From Metridium senile (Eukaryota > Cnidaria > Anthozoa > Actiniaria > Metridiidae): a stretch of DNA of 64,000 bases. A model generated the notes under the pieces. It ran no database searches, was not told the origin of the DNA, and saw only the letters and a list, made by a program, of their open reading frames with translations. This document shows positions 1-12,680 of the stretch, piece by piece; the first letter of the stretch is position 1, and each line of letters starts with the position of its first letter. The DNA lies in assembly GCA_949775045.1 (NCBI GenBank), contig OX459108.1, forward strand, positions 3,086,935 to 3,150,934, written 5' to 3'. Position numbers and translations under genes: made by a program.

Positions 1-170
1 AAGAAGCTAAGCAAATGAAAGCTTTTTCAACTATTAAAAAAACTTCAACATACCACAATAGCTTTTCAAAAATGTTGGGTTTTCCTCTCTCCAATTTGTA
101 AACAACATGGCGTTGAGTTGAATTCGGCTCGTTTATTTGTGTCTATATTTCTTTCTAAAAGCTAATTTTT

Positions 171-1091
171 CTTTCTTTGATGTTGAAATATATGAACAAA
201 ATATTTTGCCTTGTCATTTCAATTTGAAATGATGAAGAAAACTACAAACATTGTAAGTATTTCGGTCTTACAATGTTGTTAAGTTTGTTGAAAACAGCAT
301 AAATGGTCAATGGAAACCGGTTTCAACCCGCGCTTTTCCAGTAAAATTACTTATTTTTTATTTTTTTATTTTCAAGGTTTGCCAATAGAGCAGGTGTTGT
401 ATAATAGGACACGAAGTCCCCTTTACAATACAGTACACCAACGTCCCACCCAATAAGAATATCCCAACTAATTAACCCGACGGCGGTGAGTTGAGCTATC
501 TTTCGTTGCTTTTCATTCACTTTTAAAAAGCTTTGAAATTCCCAATAAGTTTGTCTACTAAAGTTAACAACGTCTTTGAAGTCAAGAAGTGTTATTGTCT
601 TTCTTTTTCTGCATACAAAAGGTTCAAACATCTTAAAAAAGGTCGGTTTACTTGAATCTAAGTCCTGTCAGCGATCCTCATGTTTTCCTCTTCTTCATAA
701 ATTATGACACAGACAAATTAATTCCGTCAACAGTTAACGATGATTTTGATGAAAGTTCTTATTGTTATTTATCGAAAAATAAGCTTCCGTAGGCTCTAAT
801 TTCTCGATGAAAACGAACACAAGACGACGAATTTCAACTCGTTTCAACATCCATCGTGATTCACTTTATGTCAGCTAAAATTCTTTGTTAAACTTGTTTT
901 TTGTTTCTTGACTTTCTTTGATGTTGAGATATGAACAAAACCCTTTGTCTTTAAATCATCTTTGATTTGGAATGATGGAAAAAGCTGCAGTAATTCAAAT
1001 ATCTTGGCATTAAAATTTCTATAAGTTTGTTGAGGCCGTCACATGCTTAATGACTGAACTGGTTTCAACCCGCTCTTTTTCAGTAAAACTA
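171..1091. repeat. Diverged direct repeat pair (171-350 and 909-1091)
   Basis: Two stretches of about 180 bases share the same order of blocks, running from ctttgatgttga through to the GGTTTCAACCCGC motif and cagtaaaa, with many substitutions and small indels. The spacer has no recognisable gene. This is an old tandem or dispersed repeat of unknown family. An unassigned ORF lies between the copies. Confidence 0.6.
347..631 (-). CDS. Unassigned small ORF, 94 aa, doubtful
   Basis: An ATG-started minus-strand ORF of 94 codons. The middle has a non-repetitive, protein-like composition (hydrophobic stretch with WDILIGWDVGVLY), and the ends are lysine-rich or asparagine-rich. I recognise no domain. 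It lies between two copies of a diverged repeat, and no splice signals or partner exon are evident. It could be a fragment of an old mobile element or chance. Not assigned a function. Confidence 0.2.
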   Translation of the reverse strand: MFEPFVCRKRKTITLLDFKDVVNFSRQTYWEFQSFLKVNEKQRKIAQLTAVGLISWDILIGWDVGVLYCKGDFVSYYTTPALLANLENKKIKNK

Positions 1092-1177
1092 CTGGGAAGC
1101 CATTCGAAAGCAACGCGCGTCGTAAAATATCAAAAACAATATTAATTTCTCTCTTTAAAATAGCCATATAATAAACG

Positions 1178-1322
1178 AATTATTAACCTCGCTTGCTCGG
1201 TCTGTATGGAAAATATCAGACCTCGGTCTTTTTTGTACGGACCTCGCTGCGCTCGTTCCGTACTGTCAAGACCTCGAGCGGTCTGATATTTTCCATACAG
1301 ACCTCGCGCTCGGTTAATAACC
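1178..1322. mobile_element. Hairpin (MITE-like) element
   Basis: About 40 bases starting ttattaacctcgc and containing GGTCTGTATGGAAAATATC return as the reverse complement ending gcgctcggttaataa, separated by a short loop. The interior has repeated GACCTCG motifs. Such a compact foldback is typical of a miniature inverted-repeat element. No coding capacity. Confidence 0.6.
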
Positions 1323-1831
1323 TCTTAATACACCTAGGGTGAGAGATAAGCTAATTATGATTTAAACTTGGAAGATTGTACTTTACCCGTGAAAGAAAAA
1401 TGTATAGTTAGTGAGAAAATAAGGTGAAAATAAAGGAATTTTCTACTACTAACTAATTTGTTATTTATTCATGGGCAAGTAAAATCGCTCTAACATCTAC
1501 AGATAGACATAACGTTAACGTGACGACACTTAGGACAGACTATCTTATCACGTCGGGCGGCTAGAGTTGGTCTAAAATGTTTTATCTAGCCGTAAAACGT
1601 TTTAGTATTTTAATAGAATTTCTTGAAACTTTGTAACGTTGAAGCCTTTGCCAAAACTCAAAACTCTATTTTTTTACTTTTTTTAATTTTGACGTTTTTG
1701 GCGGGAAAATGACGTCATCATTTTCGAGAGAAAATCGAAATATTGCTCAATGTAAAAATTGTAGCGCATTTGAAAGAGCTCAGTGAGAGGATTTCAAATA
1801 TGGAAGAATAATTCCATTTCGATAACGTAAC

Positions 1832-1928
1832 CGGAAGATATGATTTTTTGAACATTCATCAATCCGCCATTTTGTTTCTAAAAATAGTAACAAAATGGCG
1901 GATTCATAAGTATTCAAAAAATCATATC
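1832..1928. repeat. Short inverted repeat
   Basis: AAGATATGATTTTTTGAA and ATCCGCCATTTTGTT reappear in reverse complement about 50 bases later, forming a hairpin of roughly 95 bases. Probably a small foldback element. No gene. Confidence 0.55.
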
Positions 1929-2255
1929 TTAATTTCGTATAATTTCATCTATTTTTTTTTTATTCATTTTATTTTTATTAATCATATATTTCATATAATT
2001 CAACTAGAAACTCATATTATAAACTAAAGTTATGGACATTAGAAATCATTTTAAAATTGAAATAACGGGCATATTTCAATCATAGTGTTAAAGCTTCTTC
2101 AACCAAAATGTTTTTTATTATCCAAGCTTTCGGGCTTAACAGCCCATAATCAGGGTTATAGTGTAAGTGCAACTGAAAACGGATAAAAAAGTGCGCGCTA
2201 TTCTACGATTAAATAGAATACGTTCTTATGAACGAACGAAAAACTGATAACCTCA

Positions 2256-2625
2256 TTACAAAAGAGCTAAATAGTTAGTTGGAAGCTTTTGTCCACTGTC
2301 TCTATTAAAAATTGATCTTCTATTAGAAGCGATGTAACATGCTTCTGCCCGGCACTTTCTCTGGTGCCACCTGCCTTCTGATTTTAGAACTGTAGCGTCA
2401 CCCCATGCAATGCCATGGCCCGATGTGTGCGCATGGTCTGCCAACGCTGACAGTTCTGTTTTGGACAGTCGCACACAAGCTTGATGTTCTTTTAGCCGTG
2501 TTTCCATGGCACGCGTCGTCTAGCTCTCCTATGTATACAGTATCACAATCACCACACGGGATAGAATATATTACTCCTGTCTTCTTTTCCTTGGGAACTG
2601 GATCTTTAACGCTAGACAGGAGTTT
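2256..2625 (-). pseudogene. Penelope-like retroelement, GIY-YIG endonuclease end (broken)
   Basis: Reading on the minus strand, the segment starts with KDPVPKEKKTGVIYSIPC followed by YIGE, the GIY and YIG parts of the Penelope-type endonuclease. After a frameshift near 2,505-2,540 it continues with ETRLKEHQ, a TSGHGIAW block and the basic end of the domain, stopping at 2,256. Known role of the family: the C-terminal GIY-YIG domain nicks target DNA for retrotransposition. The reverse transcriptase part is absent, so this is a dead 3' fragment. A second fragment faces it at 2,640-2,800, and the two form a palindrome with arms at about 2,439-2,572 and 2,657-2,790. Confidence 0.75.
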
Positions 2626-2639
2626 CTGTAATGTGGTGT

Positions 2640-2800
2640 GCGGTCGTACGCATGCGTAATATATTCCATCCCGTGTGGTGAGTGTGATACTGTATACATA
2701 AGAGAGACGAAGCGTGCCATGGGAACACGGCTAAAAGAACATCAAGCTTGTGTGCAACGGTCCAAAACAGAACTGTCAGCGTTGGCAATGCTCCCTTGTT
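2640..2800 (+). pseudogene. Penelope-like GIY-YIG fragment, inverted partner
   Basis: Plus-strand reading gives VIYSIPCGECDTVYIRETKR and then GTRLKEHQACV, the start of a GIY-YIG domain closely matching the minus-strand fragment next to it. It ends after the LSALA block, where unrelated sequence begins. The YIG is changed to YIR, removing the conserved glycine. The inverted arrangement of two partial copies is a common product of Penelope-type insertion. Non-functional. Confidence 0.7.
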
Positions 2801-2825
2801 ACACAAGGATGCATACTTCAATCGT

Positions 2826-4473
2826 ATTAAAGCTTATCGCATGAAGACTTCAAAAATATATAAAAGTAATTAAGGTGGGTGTGGCTGTTGAACGCGGTCA
2901 CATGACCTACAATATTAGGAGCAACCAATTTCATAAAACTGAATCGGATTTTGGTATTATTTAGCTGAAATCAAAGATACAAAGTTTATTATATATCATA
3001 TTAAAGCTTATGAAGGTCTATGAAGAGAAGATTCCAAAGAATAAGATATATGGTAAGACAATAAGCTTTGTAGCTTCGATTTCAGCTAAATAATAAAATC
3101 TGATTTTATAGGTAAATTCATTGGCCGACGAGTGGAATTCCCGAGTCGGACAATGAATTTTCCTTGAATCCCATACCGACATGGTTTTTATTGTAATGTG
3201 AAGTTTTTTTTAACAAAAGTAAATTTTTGTTACGCGCGACTAAAAAGCCATTTTGTAGCTCAGCGTGCGCTTAGCCAATGAGAAAGCGAAAAGAAATCTG
3301 CTGAACGACGAATGAGTGAAACGTACCATCATTTCAATCAACCTTGTGGTGATAAAATTACTTGTTTTTCGATGATCAATTCAAGTCTGTTAGGAAGCAC
3401 ATATATACAAATCTAAACAGAGTTCTCTACTAAAGCTATCAATGAAGAAGTAAGGACTTGACACTTGAAATTCGGAATGGATTGGCAATGGATTCAGCTA
3501 CAATGCGACGACGAAGGAAAAAAACAAACTGAAGATGTTGTTTCATGAAAGTTAAACCGATAACAAAATCCTCTCAAAGGCCGACTGTTGGCTACAAATC
3601 ATGCATGATTAGGTATGTTTTTTTCTTTTAAACGATTTCAGTTAAAACTAAGTTTTGAAGAAAAGGCTAAAACATTACAAATCTTTTTTTAGTAAAGTGT
3701 TTGCTTCATTTCAATCAAAAACGCCGAAGATGAGTAAATTCTCAAACTTTTACATTGAAACTAGGACTGCAATAAATATTTTCAAAGCTTAGAGTTTTTG
3801 AATCACAAACAATTAGCTATAAGTTTTTTTTTGGCTTATGTTTGTATTTTAATTTAGTGTAAACTTTAGGTTTAAGTTTGCAAACTACCCGTGAAATTGA
3901 AAATAAAGCTCATTTTGAAATTGTCTGGCTGTTTAGTTGGTGTTCCACAACTCTAGAAAAGTAATTTGAGGATTAAAAATGTTGTCTTTGATTGAAAAAT
4001 TGCCGTTCAAGTCGTGAAAAATAGCGACTAAAAACTAAGTAAGCGAAGCGAAAGAAAATGATCGCTTTTCATGCCGAGCTATAGTCGCAGGAAAAATATT
4101 TCTTCTTTTTTAATGCAAAATTCGTCTATTAGCAAGTTAATCATTTGCCTCTATACTCTTTGAAGTTAAAATTACTTGCTTGGTTGATTTATCTTTTTCA
4201 TGCACGGAAAATAATGAGAAAACCTACATTTATCAAAAATTTATCGAGCGGGATCCCTATATATCGTGGTATTCAGCTTTCTGAGCGTTGAATATCACTC
4301 TGAATACCCTCTCATCCGGTTTGCGTTTCAGCCAATCAGCGCGCGAGTTTCTAATATGATATGGGATTCTTTATGAAATTGATTGCTCCTAATATTGTCA
4401 TGTGACCGCCTTCAACAGCCACACCCACCTTACTTTTATATATTTTTGAAGTCTTCATGCGATAAGCTTTAAT
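2826..4473. mobile_element. Element with about 110-bp inverted ends, no gene
   Basis: The sequence from the AAGCTTATCGCATGAAGAC block through GGTGGGTGTGGCTGTTGAA to gctcctaatatt is present at 2,826-2,937 and in reverse complement at 4,369-4,473. A further inverted block around the word TTTCAGCTAAATAATA lies at about 2,950-3,110. The interior holds no ORF worth calling. It is best read as a non-autonomous inverted-repeat element. Exact ends and target duplication could not be fixed. Confidence 0.5.
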
Positions 4474-4892
4474 ATGATATACAACAAGCTTTGTGTCTTT
4501 GGTTTTAACTAGATAACACCAAAATCTGATTTTTGGAATTAAATTGACTGTTTCGTGACATTCTAAGTCACGTAAGAGGCCTCTGTTGCCACGACCATCT
4601 TGCTATCATACAATTTTCAGATCTGCTCATAATAAGCTTTATTTTGATACATAATGAGCATTGTTTTCTTGAATAATACTGGAGATTAACAAATTGTACG
4701 TTTACGGTGATAACGTAACAATATTAAACGAGTATTAAATCTATATTAAGTAATATACAAATTAGGTAATACCTAATAGCGGAGCTCCCAGTTTAATTTT
4801 TTCTTACAACATCAATATGTGCATGTAAATACCACTTATTAGATATTTTCTTGGGTATTACGGGTTGATATTTTACGAGTTGCTTACGTATT

Positions 4893-5555
4893 TTGCCGGG
4901 CAATAAGGACATTGAGTGGGTATCAGTCTATCAAAGAGTGTATAGCTTAACAAATAATTTTAGATTAAGAGAATTCCAATATAAGATACTGAATAACTGT
5001 TTATTCTTAAACATGAAGTTATATAAATTTAAAATAGTGGACTCGCCTTTATGCACATTTTGTAAAACATCAAACGAATCTATGGAACATTTTTTTGTCG
5101 AATGTGTAAAATCAAAGGACCTATACTTTAACATTAACGAATGTCTAAGCAGCGCAAATGTAAAGTTAATACCAGAGCTAAGTTTTAAAAATGTTCTCAT
5201 TAATAGGGAGTTCTGAAGACACTATGGAAGGTTTCTTATTTTTACTATAGAAATATGTACTTTATAATTGCAAACAAAAACAGTTACTTCCTGTCATTAA
5301 ATATTATCAAATAAATCTAATAGACTATGAAAAAATCGAATACATCATTGCAAAAAATAACAACAAGCTATACACTCATTTGAAAAAATAAGAGAAAATC
5401 CAAAGCTTAATTCATAATTTAGTCAGTATAATTTGATAACGAATTAGCCAAAAAACGTTATATTTAATTTATGTACTTTTTCAGTCTTTTGTAATTGTGT
5501 TTATGTAAGTGTAAAAAACTATCAAAAAATCAATAAAATATATAAAAAAAACCTG
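4893..5555 (+). pseudogene. L1/Tx1-like LINE 3' end with zf-RVT-type finger
   Basis: The first 107 codons read DIEWVSVYQRVY, REFQYKILNN and then CTFCKTSNESMEHFFVEC, which is the C-x2-C ... H-x4-C knuckle found after the reverse transcriptase of many L1/Tx1-type LINEs. Similarity continues after the stop at 5,216 in shifted frames, with YYQINLIDYEKIEYIIAKNN near 5,300-5,350. An A-rich tail follows at about 5,520-5,555. The element is 5'-truncated and frame-broken, so it is dead. A related but different copy lies at 20,458-20,965. Confidence 0.65.
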
Positions 5556-5559
5556 TTAA

Positions 5560-7550
5560 CTGTTAACTGTTTATTGTAATTTCTATAGCATCTTTAATCG
5601 AAAAATCTAACTTTTCGAAGATTCAGCGCGCGGAGAGAGAATCAAAACAAAGCCCTGGAAAAGCCAGTAAAATGTAAGATATTTCTCGCTCTCTTTTTGA
5701 TTGACATAATGTCAAAAACCTCATTGGCTATCGATGTAGATGACGCCATCATGTAACGCAACGCACAAAAGGAAAGTTTGTCATCTACACGAGGGGCGGA
5801 GATTTCTCATTGAAAAAAGTCCCATAAAAGCATGTTAATGGACAATTCATGAATGGAAATTGATTTAATGTAAGTAAAAAATTGTAATAAATCTCACTGC
5901 CTTTTCTTAGGTTGGTTATCGTTTTCATTCTATGCACTTTTTCATCTTTTTCTCAAATTTTTAACTGTCACTTCAGTCAATAGTTTTGTTCAGACAAAAA
6001 AGTGTTCAGAAATGTTTTTGATGGAAAATACCATTCCCAAACGATAGTGTAAATAGCCTTATTATTATCCCTTTTATTTTTAAGTCATTAAGCTTATTTT
6101 GCTTTTGATAACGCCTTGAAAAAGTGCTGTGGCTGAACAGTCGTTTTACGGCCGCTTTTTACCTTCTTTTATTTTCCAAAGTTAGTTAGGATTCCGGATA
6201 GAAAAGGTTAAACCTTTTCATCGTATTAGATTTATTAAAAAGTAGCAAATCTTCAAAACAAAACAAAAAGTTCTTTTGAAATAAAATTAAAAGCCTCAAG
6301 AATTATAAGTTCTACCAACACAATTGATCGATTTGAAAAGACAAGGATTTTAAAACAAGGTATTTTATTATGAAAAACTTTGTGTAAAATATCATTTTGT
6401 TCTGTAAAAAAAACTTTAACGACTTTGAAGTAAAAACTACTAAAAAAGCTCGTTTCGTAAGCATAAAATAGTCAATATTGCTAAATAAAAAGAAGTTTTG
6501 AAAATTTTGTTTGAAAATCCTTCAATAAACTGTGCTAGGACAGTTTTCATATCAAACAAAGTCGCTTCTTTATCATTTTTTTTTTTTAATTGCTGTAGTC
6601 TTTTAATATTCTTCCACGGAGGTATCTAGAAATACTTTTTCTTGATCTTTTGGAATCAGTCTTTTGCTTTTCTTTAGTATAATTTCTTCGTTTTTGTGTC
6701 CTTCAAGATTATGTTCTTCTTCGGTCAAAACTTTCTTTATGTTCCTCGAAATTCATCTCTCCTCGTTGATATTTTGTATTAATGAAAGCCCTGTTTTCCA
6801 CCAAAACGTTCGTTCTCGAAACCCTTTTTCTTTGGCGTTCATTTTCTCTGTTTTTCGTTTGACAAGTTTCGTCTACAATCTCGCTTTCTTTCTTTCTCTT
6901 TCAAGCCTGCGCTGTTCTTCATTGAAACTCCTTCGCCGTTCTCTTTCTCTTTCTTGTCTTCTTGTCTTCTTGTCTTTTCCTCTTCTGTTAAATGTCTTTT
7001 TCCCTTATTAATTTCGTTTTCTTTTTATTTTGGCATTTTTTTAAATTGAAGAAAGCTCAAGTAAAAGCGATAAAAAAGTTGATAAAACGTCGAGAAAAGC
7101 GAGAAAAACGTTTTCTCAAGGAAGGATATTTTGACGCGCGCGCCCTCTTCAATTCCTTTATAATTATTTTTTTATATTACTGTCCAATATTTTACATGCC
7201 GTTTCAATTTTAGAATATTTCTCAAGAAAACCAACTTTTTGTTTTGCCAAATTTGCTTAACTTCGCGACATGGACAACTTGTTAAAAACTCGCTAATGAG
7301 TACTTAAAATTTCTGTTTTTGGCAGAATATCTGATTGGCTAAAATTTGAGAAGTTTTTTGAAACTATAAAGTCAAGGTTTGACCGTTAAGAGGTAAATGC
7401 AGAAAGCAAAATGAATTAGAAAAATAAATAATTAAAAGTTAGCTGGTCGACAACTGGGTTATCGCGAGATGTTATGAAGGATTGTATATTAAACTTTTTA
7501 AAAAAAAAAAGAATTTTGCATTTTTATTATATACTTATAACTTAGAGAAC
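5560..7550. other. AT-rich stretch without a supportable gene
   Basis: No coding region holds up here. Around 6,660-7,000 the plus strand is T/C-rich, and the minus strand reads as short K/E/R-rich pieces (such as EEQRRLERERKKARL) interrupted by stops. This could be a decayed coiled-coil segment of a mobile-element protein or simple low complexity. Nothing else recognised. Confidence 0.4.
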
Positions 7551-8024
7551 TGTTAAACCTGGAATGTTTACTGTGTAGATATTTTTTCGGGACCTGATGA
7601 TTTGAGAAATAATCAATTAGTTATTCGTACCTCGGTCAAATGTTGCAAAACTCGAGATATATGTAGATTAAAAAGTCTCAAAATCAAATTCATATACAAG
7701 GAAAATAAAGCTAGTGTAAATCTCAATCTAGTTCAGCAATTTTGAAGAAAAATCACGAGTGAAAACGCATGCCGAACGACATTTTTGTAAACTGTCTGCC
7801 AAAGTGTTCGCTAACTTCACGTTAATATTTTGTCTAGTCTCGGTTAACTTTTTATTTACTATATTATAAACACCTGTTACCTAAGTTACTGGTAAAAACA
7901 ATCTCAGTGTAATGTATCACAGTGCCAAAAAGGAGATTTAAGCAAATTTATCACTGGCGTAAAGGAGCTGAAAGTTGCTCTAGGGGCTTTACGCGATTTT
8001 TAAAGTCGCTTAAAGTTGAACTTG

Positions 8025-8515
8025 CAGTGAACGCGCGTAAAGCTGTCGTAAATCCAACTTACAGAAGTTATTTACACTGGCTTTACACTGTCGCGTAAAT
8101 CTTTCTTATTTTTGAACTATAAACTAACTTTTTTTAACAACGTTTAGATTTAAATCTCTACTTAAAGCTGACGTAAATCGAACTTACAGAAGTTTTTTTA
8201 CACTGGCTTTATACAGTTGCGTAAATCTTTCTTATTTTTGAACTATAAACTAAGTTTACACTAAGCTTAAAGTTAACTTAATGTTTAGATTTAAATATCT
8301 CTACCTAAAGCTGACGTAAATCGAACTTACAGAAGTTTTTTACACTGGCTTTATACAGTCGCGTAAATGTTTCTTATTTGTGAACTGTAAACTAACTTTA
8401 CACTGAAAGCTTAAAGTTAACTTAATGTTTAGATTTATATTCTTATTTAAAGCTGACGTAAATCAAACTTACAGAAGTTACTTTCACTGGCTTTATACTG
8501 TCGAGTAAATGTTAG
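8025..8515. repeat. Tandem repeat, about four units of 126-147 bases
   Basis: The block TAAAGCTGACGTAAATC, cttacagaagtt, ACACTGGCTTTATAC, cgcgtaaat and cttaatgtttagattt recurs starting near 8,038, 8,164, 8,311 and 8,449. Later units contain a longer aaagttaactta segment than the first. The right arm of the inverted duplication (58,915-59,094) keeps only about one and a half units, so copy number has changed or the duplication stopped here. Confidence 0.75.
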
Positions 8516-9636
8516 ATGGGAATTTCATTAACCCATAAAACACATCTTATTAGCAGCTTTTAAGCTTTTAAAAACTCCACTGTATTAGGCTTTTGTCGTT
8601 ATATGGCCATCATACTTTAACTAATTAATACGCTTTGTTTCGTGTTAATTAAAACAAATCAACTTGATTTTTAAAACTGACGAAAAACGTACGTAAATAT
8701 GCATGGCTTTATGGAATTAATTGATTCAACTAGTAGCCAAATGGATATGATTTACACAACAAGATACGTGTACGTCGACGTGAAGGATAACAAGCATTCA
8801 AACTAGTGTGGACTGCGTCGACTTACATAGCACATTTTCGTTTTTTCCCATTTAAAAATGGGAACGTTTGGCGTAAACTATCTGGTTTTTTAAAAATATA
8901 AATCGCCAAAGCGTGTGTTTTTTTCGTTTTTCGTTGGTTTATTAAAAGAAAAAACAGATACATTTGCTTCACATTTTCCAATTTATTGTTCTAACCAGTG
9001 TAGATTAAAACCCATGTACTTTTTTCCACGGGTAAAAAAAGAAACAATAGAGAAATGCAAAACGCGCGCGCGTGCTGTGTGCAGTTATAAAGCACGCGGG
9101 GTTTGTCAGAACACGAGAAGTGTTAAGAGAAGCGCAACACGAGACGGAGTGCTTCTCAACACTTTTTGATCAGTGTTATGGCAATTCCCAAGTCTTTAAA
9201 ACTGCTTACAGCACAGAAAGCAAGTTTATAAAATACAAATATTGATCAACATGTTGAACTGCGAGAGGTACCAATAAGGCGAAGGGATCGTTTATGAATC
9301 TTTAATGTTGACTCATGATCAACTATTCAAGCAGGAACTCAACTAACTAATGCATCTCAGCCATCACTAATTTATAGTGAAATACAGTGGGAAAGTATCT
9401 CATAATTTCCTAGCTATTTATGAGTGTTGGCTAAGAAGCACCAGAGATAATAAATTGTCCTTATACAAATACATGATTATAGTAAATATGATTATATATA
9501 GAAATATTTATCGGAACTGTATAACATTTCCCCTGATAAAACTAAAGCATCGTCTTCGATGCACTATAATATAATGAAGTTCTTTTTTTGTAAAAGGTTT
9601 TTCTTTTTTGTCTTTTTGTTGTTGTTGAATATATAA

Positions 9637-12600
9637 GAGGCAGTCTCACTAAAAGCGGACCGATGATTTCGGGTCATCAAATAGATTTCCTTTATACTTC
9701 ACCCACAAAGTTCTTTTGGTTCACATGTATTCGAAAGCTTATTAGTTTTGGGAAATATTAAAAATTGATTTTTTAGAAGCGATTTTTGATTCGGCCTCGG
9801 TGAGATCAAATTTAGCAACTGGCGAGACGAAAAGTAGTGTATATTGAGGAGAGCTTAGCTCTCAAAATATAATGTTTTTTCAAACAAAATTTATCCCCAG
9901 CATTAAATAACTTCTCGGCATTAATATGATGGTATTCACTTTAAAATTGATTAAAGTTAAAAGCTTTTAACTGCACTTTAGTTAGGTCTATTTTTCGTGT
10001 ATTGCTCAAGACTAAAAAGTACCCTTCACGAAGTCGTTAATTTCTCGCAATTCCGGCATCAACTAACTGCGAATTGCACGTCAAAGTAATAAGAAAGGGC
10101 CAATAAACACAAGAATATAAAAAAACCTTGTGGTTTTAACTGTTTTGGTAGTTAACAAATGCTTTCTTTTGCACTCATTTTCGATGAGATGGCGCGTCAT
10201 TATGCAAATTAGGCGCCAATATCAAACTAAAAAAAACGCTCTTTTTCGTGAGAAATAATGTTAATCTAAGTAGAAAATATAACTATAAATCATAAAGACG
10301 TTCGTTTTTGTCTTAAAGCGTAGAAAAAGCCAGTAAAAGCTCAAAAACGGCCACAGTTCTATTTATAACGACGATAGCATATAAATTTGCATACGTTGTC
10401 ACGCAACAAAGCTATGATTTCATTTTATATTTCATTGTAAACCCATTAAATGTGCATTCCGATCTCGTACTCTGATACAGACACTCAATATAATGTCACT
10501 TGTTTGGTGGCCGTGAGAAACATGTACAGTCGACATTATAGGTGGGGGGGGGGGGGGGGGGGGGGGGGAATTTTAAACTATATCACGGACTTGTGGTGTT
10601 TTCGACAATTGCTACAAATTACTGTTTATTTAAAAATAAACACGTAGTTAGCAGTTTGACTTCAAATAAATTATGACGATTGATATATCGTTGTATGTGT
10701 ATCACATCTGTACCAACCTGAGTCCACTGGGACTAGTAGTTTATGGAGACACAATATATCCTTTGACATAATCAGCGTCACCACATCTCTACTTTTAACT
10801 GCTTTTTTCGCACCTCTATGACCGTGGTATTGACAAGACCGTCACTGTTTCCAGTATTTTCCTAGGCTGTGCCGATGTTTTGGACATATGTAGAGATTGT
10901 CGTCATTTATCTCCGACAAGTCAAAAAATCGAGCTCGCGCTAAAATTAGTTCACGTTCTGTGTCATTTCTGCTGACAAATGTACACATCTCATGTGAGTT
11001 TCAATGGAGTCATTACAATCTAAAAGGTGAGACAGCCTATGAAGTCCCCTTGCATTAATTGAAGGAGAACAAACGGGTGTGTAAGATAAAAAGCAAGACG
11101 ACATTTTTTATAATCTAGCATATGGCAAACTTTGCAATTTTGTGTTTCGGCGAACCCATGCAATTAGCCGAAAATTAAAAACATTACATTTTGACTGTCA
11201 TTTTTAGTGTGTTGTCTAGACGGTGCTAGACAATTTGACAAATAAAGCTATTATCACTAATCAATAAACATAATAATATTTTAAACTCCGGTTATCCTAA
11301 ACCCGATCAGCAGCACAGTAAAAACCAGTTCAGGCTGATTTTGTTCTTATTTAACGGGTGTTTACTGAAGGTGTTCTTAAGGTGTTCTTAAAATAAATGT
11401 TTCGTTTTTATTTTTCAGGCTGATTGTGTTCTTATTTACATGGTACTCAAAATGCCAAAATTCGGGCTGGGTGTTCTTAACCCACTTGTTCTTATATGCG
11501 GGTTTTTACTGTATAGGATGTCATGCGCAAGTTAAAACACTAGGTATATTTATATCAACTTCAGCAGATTATAGTACTCTCAAAAAAACTTAATAACATG
11601 CAGAATAGAATGAATAATAATTAATTAAACATTCAAAGAGTTTTTTCCAAAGTTCCCAAAAGTTTCATCTTAATTTTTTTGTCTTTTAACGGTACGACTT
11701 TTGGGCGTTTTGGTATCTGATAATCGATCTAGCTTGCCCTCTTTATAATGTCGACTGTTTCTCACGGCCACCAAACAAGTGACATTATATCGAGTGTCTG
11801 TATCAGAGAGTACGAGAATGGATATATTGGCCATATGCTACATTTAATGGGTTTACAATGAAATATAAAATGAAATCATAGCTTTGTTGCGTGACAACGT
11901 ATGCACATTTATATGCTATCGTCGTTATAAATAGAACTGTGGCCGTTTTTGAGCTTTTACTGGCTTTTTCTACGCTTTAAGACAAAAAAGAACGTCTTTA
12001 TGATTTATAGTTATATTTTCTACTTAGATTAACATTATTTCTCACGAAAAAGAGCGTTTTTTTTAGTTTGATATTGGCGCCTAATTTGCATAATGACGCG
12101 CCATCTCATCGAAAATGAGTGCAAAAGAAAGCATTTGTTAACTACCAAAACAGTTAAAACCACAAGGTTTTTTTATATTCTTGTGTTTATTGGCCCTTTC
12201 TTATTACTTTGACGTGCAATTCGCAGTTAGTTGATGCCGGACTTGCGAGAAATTAACGACTTCGTGAAGGGTACTTTTTAGTCTTGAGCAATACACGAAA
12301 AATAGACCTAACCAAAGTGCAGTTAAAAGCTTTTAACTTTAATCAATTTTAAAGTGAATACCATCATATTAATGCCGAGAAGTTATTTAATGCTGGGGAT
12401 AAATTTTGTTTGAAAAAACATTATATTTTGAGAGCTAAGCTCTCCTCAATATACACTATTTTTCGTCTCGCCAGTTGCTAAATTTGATCTCACCGAGGCC
12501 GAATCAAAAATCGCTTCTAAAAAATTCAATTTTTAATATTTCCCAAAACTAATAAGCTTTCGAATACATGTGAACCAAAAGAACTTTGTGGGTGAAGTAT

Positions 12601-12657
12601 AAAGGAAATCTATTTGATGACCCGAAATCATCGGTCCGCTTTTAGTGAGACTGCCTC
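9637..12657. mobile_element. Element D: 3.0-kb long-palindrome element, no gene
   Basis: Terminal inverted repeats start GAGGCAGTCTCAC and extend about 900 bases (9,637-10,540 and 11,743-12,657), nearly identical. The flanks carry a possible 4-bp target duplication ATAA (9,633-9,636 and 12,658-12,661). The 1.2-kb spacer has no recognisable ORF but contains a run of 25 G at 10,544-10,568. It is present only in the left arm of the inverted duplication. The arms and lack of a transposase mark it as a non-autonomous foldback-type element; superfamily not identified. Confidence 0.8.
10544..10568 (+). repeat. Homopolymer tract of 25 G
   Basis: Uninterrupted guanine run at the inner edge of the left arm of element D. 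Length is likely to vary between alleles or sequencing platforms. A potential G-quadruplex former. Confidence 0.95.
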
Positions 12658-12680
12658 ATAAAAAGGCCTTTTGTAGTCTG

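Noticed and set aside
6664..7011. 115-aa F/S/L-rich ORF
   Set aside because: Composition follows the T/C-rich strand; the opposite strand is a broken K/E/R-rich reading, not convincing either.
8915..9169. 84-aa ORF in the left arm
   Set aside because: The right-arm counterpart (58.3-58.5 kb) is broken by indels and substitutions; no domain.
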